From assembly GCA_022760475.1 (NCBI GenBank), contig JALEFZ010000076.1:17952-81951 (forward strand): a stretch of 64,000 nucleotides of DNA. Direction: 5' to 3'. Source of the stretch: Bacteroidia bacterium (GTDB lineage: Bacteria > Bacteroidota > Bacteroidia > J057). Positions 19,516 to 30,700 of this stretch are shown here, piece by piece. A program made the translations under genes and the position numbers. Position 1 is the first letter of the stretch. Each line of letters starts with the position of its first letter. The notes beneath the pieces were generated by a model. The model was not told where the DNA came from, searched no databases, and was given only the letters and a program-made list of their open reading frames with translations.

Positions 19516-22500
19516 TTACTTTTTTACTATTTTTTCTCTGAATATAGCCTCCGCCATCCTGACTTCAAGGAAGTAATATCCACTCGCCAAATGGCTTAAG
19601 TCAATTTTGACATCCTCTACAAAATCCACATCCAAACTCATCAACTCCTGTCCGGCAATATTCGTTATCCTGACCAATGCCCCCATTTTCAAGGTCATGG
19701 TTCTTAGGGTAAGATTAGTCGAAAATGGATTGGGCATTACCTTGAGGTCATTTGCCAGGATATCATTTGTAATGTCAGGGCTTTTAAATGAAATGCTTCT
19801 TGCTAGGCTTCCTTTGAATATATCTCCAGCCTTTGGAGAACGAGGCATATTTCTCAAACGAAGTCCTTGGCAAGGAATATTCAATTTGATGTTGCTGGTG
19901 ATTACGCTATTGGGAACACCTGGTAGCAACCTATGATCTACCCACCAAATTCCGGTGATGTTGTCATCTCCAAAGGTGGCAGGAGATTGGGGATTGTTTT
20001 TGGTCCTGAAATAAGAATCACCCGGGAGCGCAAATAAGGTATCCCTTTGTGGGCTCCACCATTGGGCATAAATGTAGGGATGAGCTTGTCTGTTTGGATT
20101 GGTAACCTTCCATGTCAGGGAATCAGTTCCCGCATCGTAACATACGAAATTAAGTTTGAGTCCCTTGAACTTAGGTGGATTGATGAAGGTAGCCTGATTT
20201 GACCTGGCAGAAGTTGTGGCCTGGCGATAGGCTTCAACTTCATAGGTTACAGTTACAGCAAACACATAAACGGTATCTACATAGCGAGATATATTTGGCC
20301 CTACACTATCTATCACAACTCCATCCCTGATGATTCTAAATCCATCTTCATTGGAAGAATTATCTTTCCAACTCAGTTTGGCGAGCAAGGCGGTACCACT
20401 TCCTATGACCAGCTTACTTGGCGCAGCCAAGCCTTGAGAATTATTCACAAGCACCATCAATTTTATGACGGAATCACATCCTGCCGTGCTTTGTAAGGTA
20501 TCTTGGTAGCTACCAGCATTGGTGATTATTTGGCCACCAAAGATCAAAGTATCCCCCGGATTAATTGTGCTGTCTTGCTGGATCAAATAGGTAGGATTTA
20601 TCCCTAAATCCAATATCACAATGCTATCGCAGCCAGCCTGATTGCTCAGAGAAATTTGGTAGTTCCCAGCAGTTTTTAGGGAGAGACCGTTGAAATTATA
20701 GGTCTCGTTTTCGCAAATAAAAACTTCAAGAAAGGTGGTATCGGAAGCTCCCAACACACTTGTATTGGTAATCACAAGGCTATCACAGCCAAATTGATTA
20801 ACCCAAAGAGTCGTATCCGTTCCAGCTTGACTAGAATCACAACTGGTATTATGGATGATGGTCGTATCTGGAAGGCTAACCATCAAATTGAGGGTAACAA
20901 GCGAATCGCAGCCAGCGGAACTTTGAAGGCTGTCAATATAAATTCCTGGGGAAGTCAAGAGCTGGCCGCCAAAATTGAAGGGTAGTTGATTGGAACACAG
21001 ACTTAGACTCAGGTTTTGATTAATGACAGAATCCACAGTCAAAGTAAGGATCACAATGGAATCGCAAGCAGTGGATGAAAGCAGGGTGTCGGTATAGATA
21101 CCAGAGGTGCTTCGAGCTTGACCGCCAAAGAAAATACTTTGGCCTTGGCATATACTTGCATTAAGGTTTTCAACCACTTGATTCCCTACACTGAGCCGAA
21201 GGCTTACTACAGAGTCACAGCCCTGATTTGAAGTAAAAGTTTCAGTATAGGTTCCTGAGGTGGTTAAAATTTGACTTCCAAAAGTGAAACTTTGCCCTTG
21301 GCAAATGCTGGCACTCAGGTTTTCAACCACTTGATTCCCCACACTTAGCCTAAGGTTTACAACCGAATCACATCCTTGGCTGGAAGTAAAGATTTCAGTG
21401 TAGGTACCTGAGCTGTCCAGCCTTTGGCTGCCAAAAGTGAAAGTTTGTCCCTGGCAGATGAAGGCAGAATCCGAAGTCGAATAGGTCGGATTTACCGACA
21501 GGTTCAGGTTAACAACGCTATCGCATCCCAAACGATTGGTCAAAATAACTTGATAATTGCCAGCGGTTGTCAAGGTGAGTCCATTGAAACTGAAGCTCTG
21601 ATTATCACAAATACTTGCTGCCAAATTGGTTGTATCTGAAGCCAGCAAGCTGGTGGTGGTAATCACTACACTATCACAGCCCGATTGATTGACCAAAACA
21701 GTTGTATCTACTCCTACTGAAGCAGGATTGCAGCTTGTATTGCTAAGCAAAGTTGTGTCAGGGAGGTTCACACTGAGACTCAATATGATTAAGGAATCAC
21801 AACCCGCCGAACTTTGAAGGCTGTCTACATAGGTACCAGCAGCTGTAAGTGCCCGACCTCCAAAATTGAAGGGAAGCTGATTGGAACAAACAGCAACATT
21901 CAGATTTTGAGTAAAAACAGGATTGATAGTTAAGGTCAAGTTGACAATGGAATCGCAACCGGAAGCCGACACCAATGAGTCTACATAAGTCCCCGCAATT
22001 CTGAGGGTTCTACCACCAAAAACAATGCTGTCGCCTTCGCAAATTGATTGGGTAATACCCGTTTGGAGACTGGGTGAGACGGTCAGGTCCAGGCTGGAAA
22101 TTGAATCGCAGCCAGAGACTGATGTGAGGGTATCCAAATAGGTCCCTGATACTGTCAAAACTCTACCACCGAAATTGAAACTTTGCCCTTGACAGATTTG
22201 TACGCTTTGATTGGTTCTACCTACAGGAATTACACTCAGGTTTAGTACTATGATAGAATCACATCCATCATTGCTCAGTAAGCTATCCCTGTAAGTACCT
22301 GCAGCACTCAAAAATTGCCCCCCAAATGGCAAACTGTCTCCTTCGCAAATGCTTCTATTTTGGGTGCTGATAGATTGGCTATTTATCAAACTAAAGCTCG
22401 TATCACAACTGGAAAATCGGAGGTCTGAAAGCAGGAAGTTCACAGCGGTGCCTCTTGGGAATGGCCCTACGGTATAGCTACCAGCAGGAATACTGTCTAG

Positions 22501-25500
22501 CAAAACTGTATTTCCATTGCTTATTCGATAGGTATTTCCTGCTCCAGTAAAAGCAAGGTTTACTTCAAAATCTGAATTCCCTAGGCAAGAGGCTGAAGTA
22601 GAGGTCAGTTGAAGGCTACAAGTGTCCAACCCTATGCAAGCTGGGGCAGCAGCCAGAAAAGGACTTGCATCCACTAAACCAGTAAAATTATCTCCACTTC
22701 CCCCCAGGGGTAAAGGACCATTACTCGCTCCCCAAAAATTATTTTCAGCATTAAGGGAGTCGGAAGCAGTAGCCGTAAATCTCTGAATTCCACTAAGATT
22801 TCCCTCTATTCGACAATCAAAGATCCTGTTATTATTCGAAGAGTTTCCCATGCTGACGCCCGTACCATTGTTTAGGAGTTGGGAACAACTCAAAGTATCA
22901 AAACTGCTGTTCCCCATGCTTATCCCAGTCGCTCTATTCTGGATTCTTAAGCCATCCATTCGGATGTGATCACTATTGGATAGAAAGAGCCCGATACCCG
23001 TCCTATTGGTACTAACCAAGTTGCCCAGGTTAATCCCAGAAACAGTAACGCTATCCGTATTTGACACAAAAATTCCATAAGTTGTAAATGAGGTCAAATC
23101 ATTCACACCCAAGGCTATATTTTCTCCAGGAAGACTTCCATCACCAATATTTTGCGGAGGACAGCTATTCAGGCTAATTCCGATCGTTCCACCATTGAAG
23201 GTGTTCCCTCCTGTCCTTATTCCTCCTGCTATTCTTCCACTGGCAATGGAATTTAATAAAATAGCAGTTGGATTGTTTGAAAAGGAGTTTCCAAGCAGCC
23301 AGGTATCCGAACCTCGACTTTGGCTGATTCCTATAGAATTAATGATTGAATTTGAGCGGATCCAGCTTCGGCTACACCTGCTCATATCCAGTCCACGGCT
23401 TGCATCTCCCAACACACAATTCTGAATCAGTACACTGTCAGCGTCCTGAAGAAAAATTGAAGCCAATTTATTGTTGACACTAGGTCCTGATAAGTTAAGG
23501 TTGGAGATGATCGTGCTATCCACATTACCTAATTGAATCGCGTAACGGGAAAAATCTATCAAAGAGAGTGAATCCAGTATTATGTTGCTATTGGGGTAAC
23601 TGCCATTGCTGATGACTTGAGGGGGAGTCTCGAAGAGGTAAATCCCTGTTCCTCCACGGCTAAAGGTATTTCCATCTATGGCAATTCCTCTTGGTATATC
23701 CTGGCTTTGAATGTTGAAAATTTGGATAGACGTATTGCTGTTGTTGGCAAAATTACAATTCCGAATAGAGTAATCTCTACCCCTATTGCCTTCAAATCCT
23801 GTAGACCTATCTGCAAGGTTACAATTGATGAGTGCAAGGCTGTCGCAACTACTAGCACGAATCCCATAACCAAAGTTGGAGCTCGAAGTGGTATCACTAA
23901 GATTTAAATTGGCAATAATCAGGCTATCCGTACTTGAAATGATAATTCCTGAGGTACGAAAGCTACTTACATCATTGGTATTCAGGCTAATATTTGTATT
24001 TGGATACATGCCATCGCTTATTATTTGTCCTGAAGGCAGGTTGCTCAACGATAAGGCTGTAGTTCCCCCATTTAGGCTATTCCCGCTTAGGCGAATGCCT
24101 CGGGATAATTGACCTGCAAGGATAGAATTCAAGACAATGGCTGTTCCTGAGTTGCTCAAACTATTGTTTATTATTCTGATATCAGAACCCCCACCAATAT
24201 CTATTCCTGCACTTGAATTATCGAAAAAAGTATTATTTTCTAGCCAGACCCTGTTGCTGCTATTGATGTCGACCCCCATACTGCTATTACCCATTACATT
24301 ATTTCGGATAAGGGCACTGTCTCCCGATCCTAGAAAAATCGAAGCAAAGGAGGGGTTGCTTCCTGTATGGCTCAGGTTCAAGTTGGCTATGATTAAGGAG
24401 TCCGTATTTGACAATGAAATGGGATAGGTTGAGAAGCTCCTCAAATCATTTACATTCAGCAGGATATTGGTACCAGAAATTCCACCTTCACTAATTATCT
24501 GATTATGGGTATTGGTTATTTCCAATCCTACAGTTCCCCCATTAAAGGTATTGCTTGCTATGTCTACTCCTCTTGCAGTCTGTTGGGCAGTGATGGAATT
24601 CAATGAAATAGCCGTCGCATTGTTGCTAAAGCCATTATTAAGGATATGGATATCTGTCCCAATACTAATTCTTACTCCCCTATTGCCAGAGTTAGCAATG
24701 CTGTTGTTGCTAAGCCACAATTGGTTCATCCTGCTACTATTGAAGCCTATCGAGGAATTCCCGAGGTTGTTGTTTTGGACCAATAGGCTATCACAATTTT
24801 GAGCGAGAATCCCACCCGAAGATTGGAAATTCCCCAAACCGCTCAGGTTAAGGTTTGCAATCACAGAAGAGTCAGTCGTGGCAATTTCAATTGCATATCC
24901 AGAGAAACCAGATAAGTCATTCACCCCTAATACAATGTTGCTATTGGGAATGGAACCATCACTAATGACCTGCGGAGGAGCTTGGGAGATATCCAGGCCA
25001 GTTCCTCCACCATTAAATGAATTTGCTGTCATGGCAATTCCTCTTGGAATGTTTCGGCCACTTACCCCGCTGAACCTGGCTGCATCATTGATGTTGCTAC
25101 CAAAGCTATTGTTTCTCAGGTAGAAATCACTTCCATTTAATCCTTCAAAGCCCCTGCTCCTGTTTTGCAAGCTACAATTCAGCACAGCAAGGCTGTCACA
25201 GCCAGTTGTAGAGATTCCATAATCAAAAAAGATGGAAGAGCTGGTGTCGTTCATGTTCAGGTTGGCAACAATGGAACTATCGACGTTTGACAAAAAGAGT
25301 CCATATTGATTAAAGCTGGTAAGTGCAGAAGCTGGAATTACAATGTTCGTACCTGGATAACTTCCATCACTGATGACCTGGCCCCTGACCATGTTGCTCA
25401 AAGAAAGTCCGGTTCCTCCATTATTTAAGCTATTACCTATGACTTCTACACCGCGCGAAAGTTGTCCCCTTCGAATGGTATTCAATCTGATGGCAGTAGA

Positions 25501-27348
25501 GATATTGGTAAAGGAATTGTTGAGCAAATGAACATCCCTCCCATCGAATATATCCAGGGCAAAAGAACCATTCTCGTCAAAAACATTATTCCTCACCCAA
25601 AAACGGCTTACCCTATCTGCATCCATCCCCCTTTGGCAATCCCTTATCTGGATGTTCTCAATCAAAGCGCTGTCTACATTGGAAATAAAAAGTGCACCCG
25701 TAGACTGGGTTCTACCCAGGCCTATAAAATTCAAATTTGAGAGCAAGAGCGAATCAGAATTGGAAACTTCCAGTGCATTAGACCTAAATCCGCTGAGATC
25801 ATTGCTTGCGAGGAGGATATTAGCCCCAGCAGTTGCCGTATTGCCAATCACTTGAGGAGGCGCGCCATTGATGCTAATTCCTGTTCCACCTCCATTGAAA
25901 CTATTGCCGCTAATAGCAATACCTCTGGGTAGAGAGGCAGAGGAAATGGTGGTAAGCCTAATGGCATCTATGTTGTTGTTGGCAAAGGTAGAATTGGTAA
26001 TACTGATGTCTGCCATATTTCTAGCATCTACACCAAAACCACGATCTGAGAAATCACAGTTGATCACTGAAAGGCTATCACAGCCCGTGGCGAAGATGCC
26101 ATAGTCAGAAAAGAAATTGCTAGGGTTTCCATCACTCAGATTCAGATTGGCTATGATGCTGCTATCGACATTACTAAGCTGGAGGGCCGAACTTCTAAAC
26201 AAAGTCAGGTCAGCTTGGCTGACATTGATATTTGTTCCTGGATAGGAACCATTGCTGAGCACTTGGCCACGCGGGAGATTCAACAAATCAAGGCCGATAT
26301 TTCCACCTGAAAGGCTGTTACTGTTTACCAATACCCCTTGTGGAAGAAGATTTCCAGCGATTCCATTGAGGTAAATAGCTGTACCACTATTGCTGAGGCT
26401 GTTGTTGAGAACACGGATATCAGAGCCATTAAAAACGGCGATCCCTCTGGTATTGTTATCGTTGAGGGTATTGTTTTGTATCCAACCCCTATTTACTCCA
26501 CTTAACTCTACTCCTCTGGCAGCATTACCAAATTGGTTATTTTGAACCAAAATGCTATCGGAATTGAGGATGCGTAAGCAATAAGAAGCGGCCGTGGTGG
26601 CCGTTCCTGAAAGGTTCAAGTTCCTGATCACAGAACTGTCAGCTCCACTCAAACTCAAAATGATACCGGTATAGGCCAGTCCGGCATTTGGAATTTCAAC
26701 CGAACTTCCGACTATGCTGGCATCGCTTACCAACTGTGAAGGCACATTGGTAAGATCGATCAGGTTTCGACCAGAATTATAGCTGTTGTTACGAATCAGA
26801 ATTCCTCTTGGAAGGTTTTGTGAAGTAATGTTGCTCAGCCTGATGTCATTGAAGTTGTTATTGAAACTACATGATTGAATATCCACATCAGATCCTGTAT
26901 TGATGCTAATGGCAGTATTTATATTGCTAAAATCCAGGTTTCTAAGCCTTACGCCATCGGTTGAGTTTGCAAATACACCTGAATTTATGCCATCGAAAGC
27001 CAAGCCTTCGATTTGGAGGGCATTCACCCCTATGAATTGCACAAAGCGTGGGATAGTAATCAGGGGAATCCCTGCATATCCGCCCTGAGTAGTTCCATCC
27101 AAACGTACATCATCGGTGATGGTGGGCAGATTGGTACTAATAATGAGGCTTTGACTCCCTGAACCGATGGTAAAGGTAATCGTATCGCGCCCCAAAGTAG
27201 TGTTAGCAGAAAGTATCGCTTCCCGTAGTGAACCTGAACCTGAATCATTGGTATTGGTAACAGGAAAAGTAGCTGCTTGAAGGTTCTGACCTAATATGCT
27301 TAAGCACAAGATCAAGGCTAACAACAGCCTGCTTAGGAGGTTTTTCAT
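19516..27348 (-). CDS. Giant T9SS protein: beta-helix repeats plus GCDS-type modules
   Basis: 2,610 residues from the ATG at 27348; a TTG 15 bases upstream is less likely because MKNLLSRLLLALILCLSILGQNLQA is a clean signal peptide. Residues about 30-1540 form a parallel beta-helix with recurring lines such as 'ISDGSYPNTNI', 'RGIAISGNSFNGGGTGI' and 'DSLxIANLNLS'. From about 1665 to 2310 come 13 modules of about 50 residues (ICQGQSF-FGG-GTY-D-L-S-GCDS), two of them short variants. A fibronectin-like segment, a domain found near WWSPQRDTLF, and a type A T9SS sorting domain (about 2535-2610) follow. Expected at the cell surface as an adhesin or gliding-related filament; the GCDS modules resemble repeats of SprB-like proteins. 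No catalytic site was seen. Confidence 0.88.
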   Translation of the reverse strand: MKNLLSRLLLALILCLSILGQNLQAATFPVTNTNDSGSGSLREAILSANTTLGRDTITFTIGSGSQSLIISTNLPTITDDVRLDGTTQGGYAGIPLITIPRFVQFIGVNALQIEGLAFDGINSGVFANSTDGVRLRNLDFSNINTAISINTGSDVDIQSCSFNNNFNDIRLSNITSQNLPRGILIRNNSYNSGRNLIDLTNVPSQLVSDASIVGSSVEIPNAGLAYTGIILSLSGADSSVIRNLNLSGTATTAASYCLRILNSDSILVQNNQFGNAARGVELSGVNRGWIQNNTLNDNNTRGIAVFNGSDIRVLNNSLSNSGTAIYLNGIAGNLLPQGVLVNSNSLSGGNIGLDLLNLPRGQVLSNGSYPGTNINVSQADLTLFRSSALQLSNVDSSIIANLNLSDGNPSNFFSDYGIFATGCDSLSVINCDFSDRGFGVDARNMADISITNSTFANNNIDAIRLTTISSASLPRGIAISGNSFNGGGTGISINGAPPQVIGNTATAGANILLASNDLSGFRSNALEVSNSDSLLLSNLNFIGLGRTQSTGALFISNVDSALIENIQIRDCQRGMDADRVSRFWVRNNVFDENGSFALDIFDGRDVHLLNNSFTNISTAIRLNTIRRGQLSRGVEVIGNSLNNGGTGLSLSNMVRGQVISDGSYPGTNIVIPASALTSFNQYGLFLSNVDSSIVANLNMNDTSSSIFFDYGISTTGCDSLAVLNCSLQNRSRGFEGLNGSDFYLRNNSFGSNINDAARFSGVSGRNIPRGIAMTANSFNGGGTGLDISQAPPQVISDGSIPNSNIVLGVNDLSGFSGYAIEIATTDSSVIANLNLSGLGNFQSSGGILAQNCDSLLVQNNNLGNSSIGFNSSRMNQLWLSNNSIANSGNRGVRISIGTDIHILNNGFSNNATAISLNSITAQQTARGVDIASNTFNGGTVGLEITNTHNQIISEGGISGTNILLNVNDLRSFSTYPISLSNTDSLIIANLNLSHTGSNPSFASIFLGSGDSALIRNNVMGNSSMGVDINSSNRVWLENNTFFDNSSAGIDIGGGSDIRIINNSLSNSGTAIVLNSILAGQLSRGIRLSGNSLNGGTTALSLSNLPSGQIISDGMYPNTNISLNTNDVSSFRTSGIIISSTDSLIIANLNLSDTTSSSNFGYGIRASSCDSLALINCNLADRSTGFEGNRGRDYSIRNCNFANNSNTSIQIFNIQSQDIPRGIAIDGNTFSRGGTGIYLFETPPQVISNGSYPNSNIILDSLSLIDFSRYAIQLGNVDSTIISNLNLSGPSVNNKLASIFLQDADSVLIQNCVLGDASRGLDMSRCSRSWIRSNSIINSIGISQSRGSDTWLLGNSFSNNPTAILLNSIASGRIAGGIRTGGNTFNGGTIGISLNSCPPQNIGDGSLPGENIALGVNDLTSFTTYGIFVSNTDSVTVSGINLGNLVSTNRTGIGLFLSNSDHIRMDGLRIQNRATGISMGNSSFDTLSCSQLLNNGTGVSMGNSSNNNRIFDCRIEGNLSGIQRFTATASDSLNAENNFWGASNGPLPLGGSGDNFTGLVDASPFLAAAPACIGLDTCSLQLTSTSASCLGNSDFEVNLAFTGAGNTYRISNGNTVLLDSIPAGSYTVGPFPRGTAVNFLLSDLRFSSCDTSFSLINSQSISTQNRSICEGDSLPFGGQFLSAAGTYRDSLLSNDGCDSIIVLNLSVIPVGRTNQSVQICQGQSFNFGGRVLTVSGTYLDTLTSVSGCDSISSLDLTVSPSLQTGITQSICEGDSIVFGGRTLRIAGTYVDSLVSASGCDSIVNLTLTINPVFTQNLNVAVCSNQLPFNFGGRALTAAGTYVDSLQSSAGCDSLIILSLSVNLPDTTLLSNTSCNPASVGVDTTVLVNQSGCDSVVITTTSLLASDTTNLAASICDNQSFSFNGLTLTTAGNYQVILTNRLGCDSVVNLNLSVNPTYSTSDSAFICQGQTFTFGSQRLDSSGTYTEIFTSSQGCDSVVNLRLSVGNQVVENLSASICQGQSFTFGSQILTTSGTYTETFTSNQGCDSVVSLRLSVGNQVVENLNASICQGQSIFFGGQARSTSGIYTDTLLSSTACDSIVILTLTVDSVINQNLSLSLCSNQLPFNFGGQLLTSPGIYIDSLQSSAGCDSLVTLNLMVSLPDTTIIHNTSCDSSQAGTDTTLWVNQFGCDSLVITNTSVLGASDTTFLEVFICENETYNFNGLSLKTAGNYQISLSNQAGCDSIVILDLGINPTYLIQQDSTINPGDTLIFGGQIITNAGSYQDTLQSTAGCDSVIKLMVLVNNSQGLAAPSKLVIGSGTALLAKLSWKDNSSNEDGFRIIRDGVVIDSVGPNISRYVDTVYVFAVTVTYEVEAYRQATTSARSNQATFINPPKFKGLKLNFVCYDAGTDSLTWKVTNPNRQAHPYIYAQWWSPQRDTLFALPGDSYFRTKNNPQSPATFGDDNITGIWWVDHRLLPGVPNSVITSNIKLNIPCQGLRLRNMPRSPKAGDIFKGSLARSISFKSPDITNDILANDLKVMPNPFSTNLTLRTMTLKMGALVRITNIAGQELMSLDVDFVEDVKIDLSHLASGYYFLEVRMAEAIFREKIVKK
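20440..22370 (-). repeat. Tandem GCDS-module coding repeats
   Basis: Thirteen successive modules of roughly 130-160 bp encode C-G-Q/E-GxS ... F-G-G ... A-GTY-x-D-S-L-x-S ... GCDS-(I/V)-V-x-L-x-L-x-V. Two neighbouring units around 21150-21430 are almost identical at DNA level, which suggests recent duplication or conversion. Two units around 20750-20870 and 21640-21770 are short variants beginning NTSC. Confidence 0.8.
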
Positions 27349-27782
27349 AAGAATGCCTTTCAATTAGGTGGTAAAACAATGCCGGAAGGCCTTTGGGGAT
27401 ACTGTCGGTGAGATGGAGGAAGTGGTCAACCAGCAAAGGCAGAAATTCGCTTTTAGCTAACAAACCTTCTTAAAATTGGTGGAATTGGATTATGACCATT
27501 AATCAACCAAAATGGATCAAAATCTATCCCAGCAAGCATTCTGAACTGAGATACTTACCTTAGCCAGATCGGAAGATATGAAGGCAAACCTACTTTCTAA
27601 TATTCAGGATATTCTTCCAAATGGATAATTTATATTTCCATTTGAATCATTTTCCATATTACAAGGTTTTATTTTATCCAAATAATAGCTTTATCTACTT
27701 ACTGGAATTTACATGAACTTCAAACCATTAGGAGGCTACATATTTAATTATTCTTATATAAAATTTATACTTACCTTCTCAC
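27349..27782. other. Divergent intergenic region, 434 bp
   Basis: Separates the giant minus-strand T9SS gene from the GH81 gene and must hold both promoters. The half nearest GH81 (27590-27780) is very AT-rich. No exact TTG-N19-TAnnTTTG match was found on either strand, and no RNA structure stood out. Confidence 0.5.
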
Positions 27783-30700
27783 ATGAAATTAAGAAAACTA
27801 CTATACATCGCACTCTGCTGCACCTTATCTATGGGGTTTAATCCTACCCATAGCCTCGGCCAGTTTGTACCCATTGGAGATGGTAGCTATACCACAAATT
27901 TTCCAGGGACGGACGCCGCTGGAAGAAATAGCTTTCCGTCAGGTTCGCCTTTACTGACAGGAGCAGCTGCCAATAAGCCTGCCCCCACCAACGATTGGTG
28001 GTCAGCAAAAATCAAGAATGGCCATGTTGACAACCTGTTCAACTATCCATTTACCATGAAAACTGTCAATAGTGGATTGGTCGTTACGTATATCCCCTGG
28101 GGAGTCATAGACAACATCGAACCTGTGGTGGTAGGCGTAGAAGGCCTGAATGCCCCCCAAGCCCTTGTCTCAGACTTTAGCGATTGGACGGTAAGTATGG
28201 ATTGGAGCAATGGCAGCCACCAATTTGAAGCTACCTCCGGGATCGGTATGCCGTTCCTATATTTTAAAAAGAATACAAATGATCTGGCAAAGATTACCGT
28301 AAATCAAGGTACCGTAAGTATATCCGGAGAAATGTTGATCATTACCGATGCCCGAAACGGGGCTGATTTTGCAGTATATGGACCTGTTGGGAGTGTGTGG
28401 AACCAAAACGGAAATACCTATACCTCCAGCCTCAATGGCAACAATTATTGGTCACTGGCCTTTATCCCTTTGACTGCTTCCAATGTGACTGCGGTAGCCA
28501 ATGAATACAAGAAATACGCCTATGTTTTCCCTACCAATACCAAAACCGTCTGGGATTATGACGAAACAAGCTCCGTCCTGAGGACAGACTTCATGGTAGA
28601 AACTGAGGTACTCGAAGGCAACGATTCAAGCATTTTGATGGGACTCCTTCCCCACCAATGGGCACATCTTGCCTCCAATTCTCCAAGCCCGGACAAGTAC
28701 TCCTACCAAACTGTACGTGGAGAGTTGAAATGCCTGGAAGGGAATACATTTAGCACAGAAAATCGCTTTTATGGCATCCTGCCTACCCTGCCCTTTTTAG
28801 ACTTTTATAATCCAGGTTTCAGCCCCGGTCAACTCAATTCAAAGGTTCAAGCCTTGAAAAATGATCAATTGGATACCTGGACGGACTCATATAATGAAGG
28901 GCAGTTGATGAACAGGTTGATCCAGACCGCTAGAATCGCAGATTTGATGGGAGACACCCTGGTCAGGGACCAGTTAAAAAACACCGTAAAAACGAGGCTG
29001 GAAGATTGGCTAAGCGCCAGTCCAGGAGAAGTAGCATTCCTGTTTTACTACAATTCAAATTGGTCAGCCATGCTGGGATACCCTGCTGGCCATGGCCAGG
29101 ATGGCAATATCAACGACCACCACTTCCACTGGGGATACTTCATACATGCAGCATCCTTTGTGGAGCAATATGAACCAGGATGGGCAAGCCAATGGGGTGA
29201 TATGATCGACCTACTGGTCAGAGATGCAGCCTCTCCAAACAGGGATGATACCCACTTCCCCTTTCTTAGAAACTTTAGCCCTTATGCAGGGCATTGCTGG
29301 GCAAATGGATTCGCTTCCTTCCCACAAGGGAATGACCAGGAATCTACTTCCGAAAGTATGCAGTTCAATTCCTCACTCATTCATTGGGGAAGTGTAACAG
29401 GCAATGATTCTATCAGAGATCTAGGTATTTATCTCTACACTACCGAACAAACAGCCATTGAAGAATACTGGTTGGATGTGTCCGAACGCAATTTCGGTCC
29501 CAACCAGATTTACAGCCTGGTATCCAGGGTTTGGGGAAATAGTTATGACAATGGGACATTCTGGACCAACGACCTTGCGGCTTCTTATGGAATTGAGCTG
29601 TACCCCATTCACGGAGGCTCACTATACCTGGGCCAGGATACAGCCTATGTAAGGAAACTTTGGAATGAAATTGAAACCAACACAGGCATCCTTAACAATG
29701 AGGTCAACCCCAACCTTTGGCATGACATTTATTGGGAGTACCTGGCATTCATAGATCCTGCCAAGGCAATTTCCCTCTACGATTCTTATCCAGATCGTCA
29801 ATTGAAATTTGGGGTTTCTGACGCCCAAACTTATCACTGGTTACATTCCATGAAGGTTCTGGGAAGGGTCGATATTTCAGTTACATCAGACCATCCATTG
29901 GCTGCAGTCTTTCAGCAAAATGGAGAAAAAATCTATGTAGCTCAGAATTATGGAATGAGCCCAATGACGGTTAATTTTTCTGATGGCTTTTCTTTGAATG
30001 TACCTCCACAAAAACTGGCTACCAGCAAGGACATAAACCTGACAGGAAACCTGAGTTCAGTATTCGACCAGGCCTATGCAGGGGGTAGCATAACCCTCAC
30101 TGCCACTGTAAAGGGGGGAACGGCCACAAAGATAGAATTTGTAGATGGAGAGACAGTATTGGGACAAACTACCCAAGCACCCTATGAATTCAAGGCTAGT
30201 AACCTCAGTGTAGGAAGACACTACTTCTATGCCCGGATTTATGATGGCACAGATTTCAGCATTACCAACCTGGTTGAAGTTACTGTTGGAGAACAGCTGC
30301 CCTTCCTGGGAGACCCCATTGCGATACCAGGTACCTTTGATGCGGGTCATTATGATTTCTATGAAGGAGGAATTGGGCAGGATATCGCCTACAATGACCT
30401 TTCAAATGGCAATGCTGGTGATTTCAGGACGGAAGAAAAAGTCGATGCTTCCCTTAATGGTTCCGAGGGGGCTACTGTAGGATTCATTTCTCCTGCTGAG
30501 TGGTTAGAGTATAGCATTGATGTAGCTCAAGCAGGCCTACATGAATTGTCTTTTAGATATGCCAGTGGCAATACAAATGGAGGAGGCCCATTCCATCTTG
30601 AGATGGATGGCGAACAGATCGGTCCAAATATCACAGTAAGTGGTACAGGTTCATGGAGTACCTGGGGAACAAAAACCGTCAGCAATGTTCCATTAAAAAG

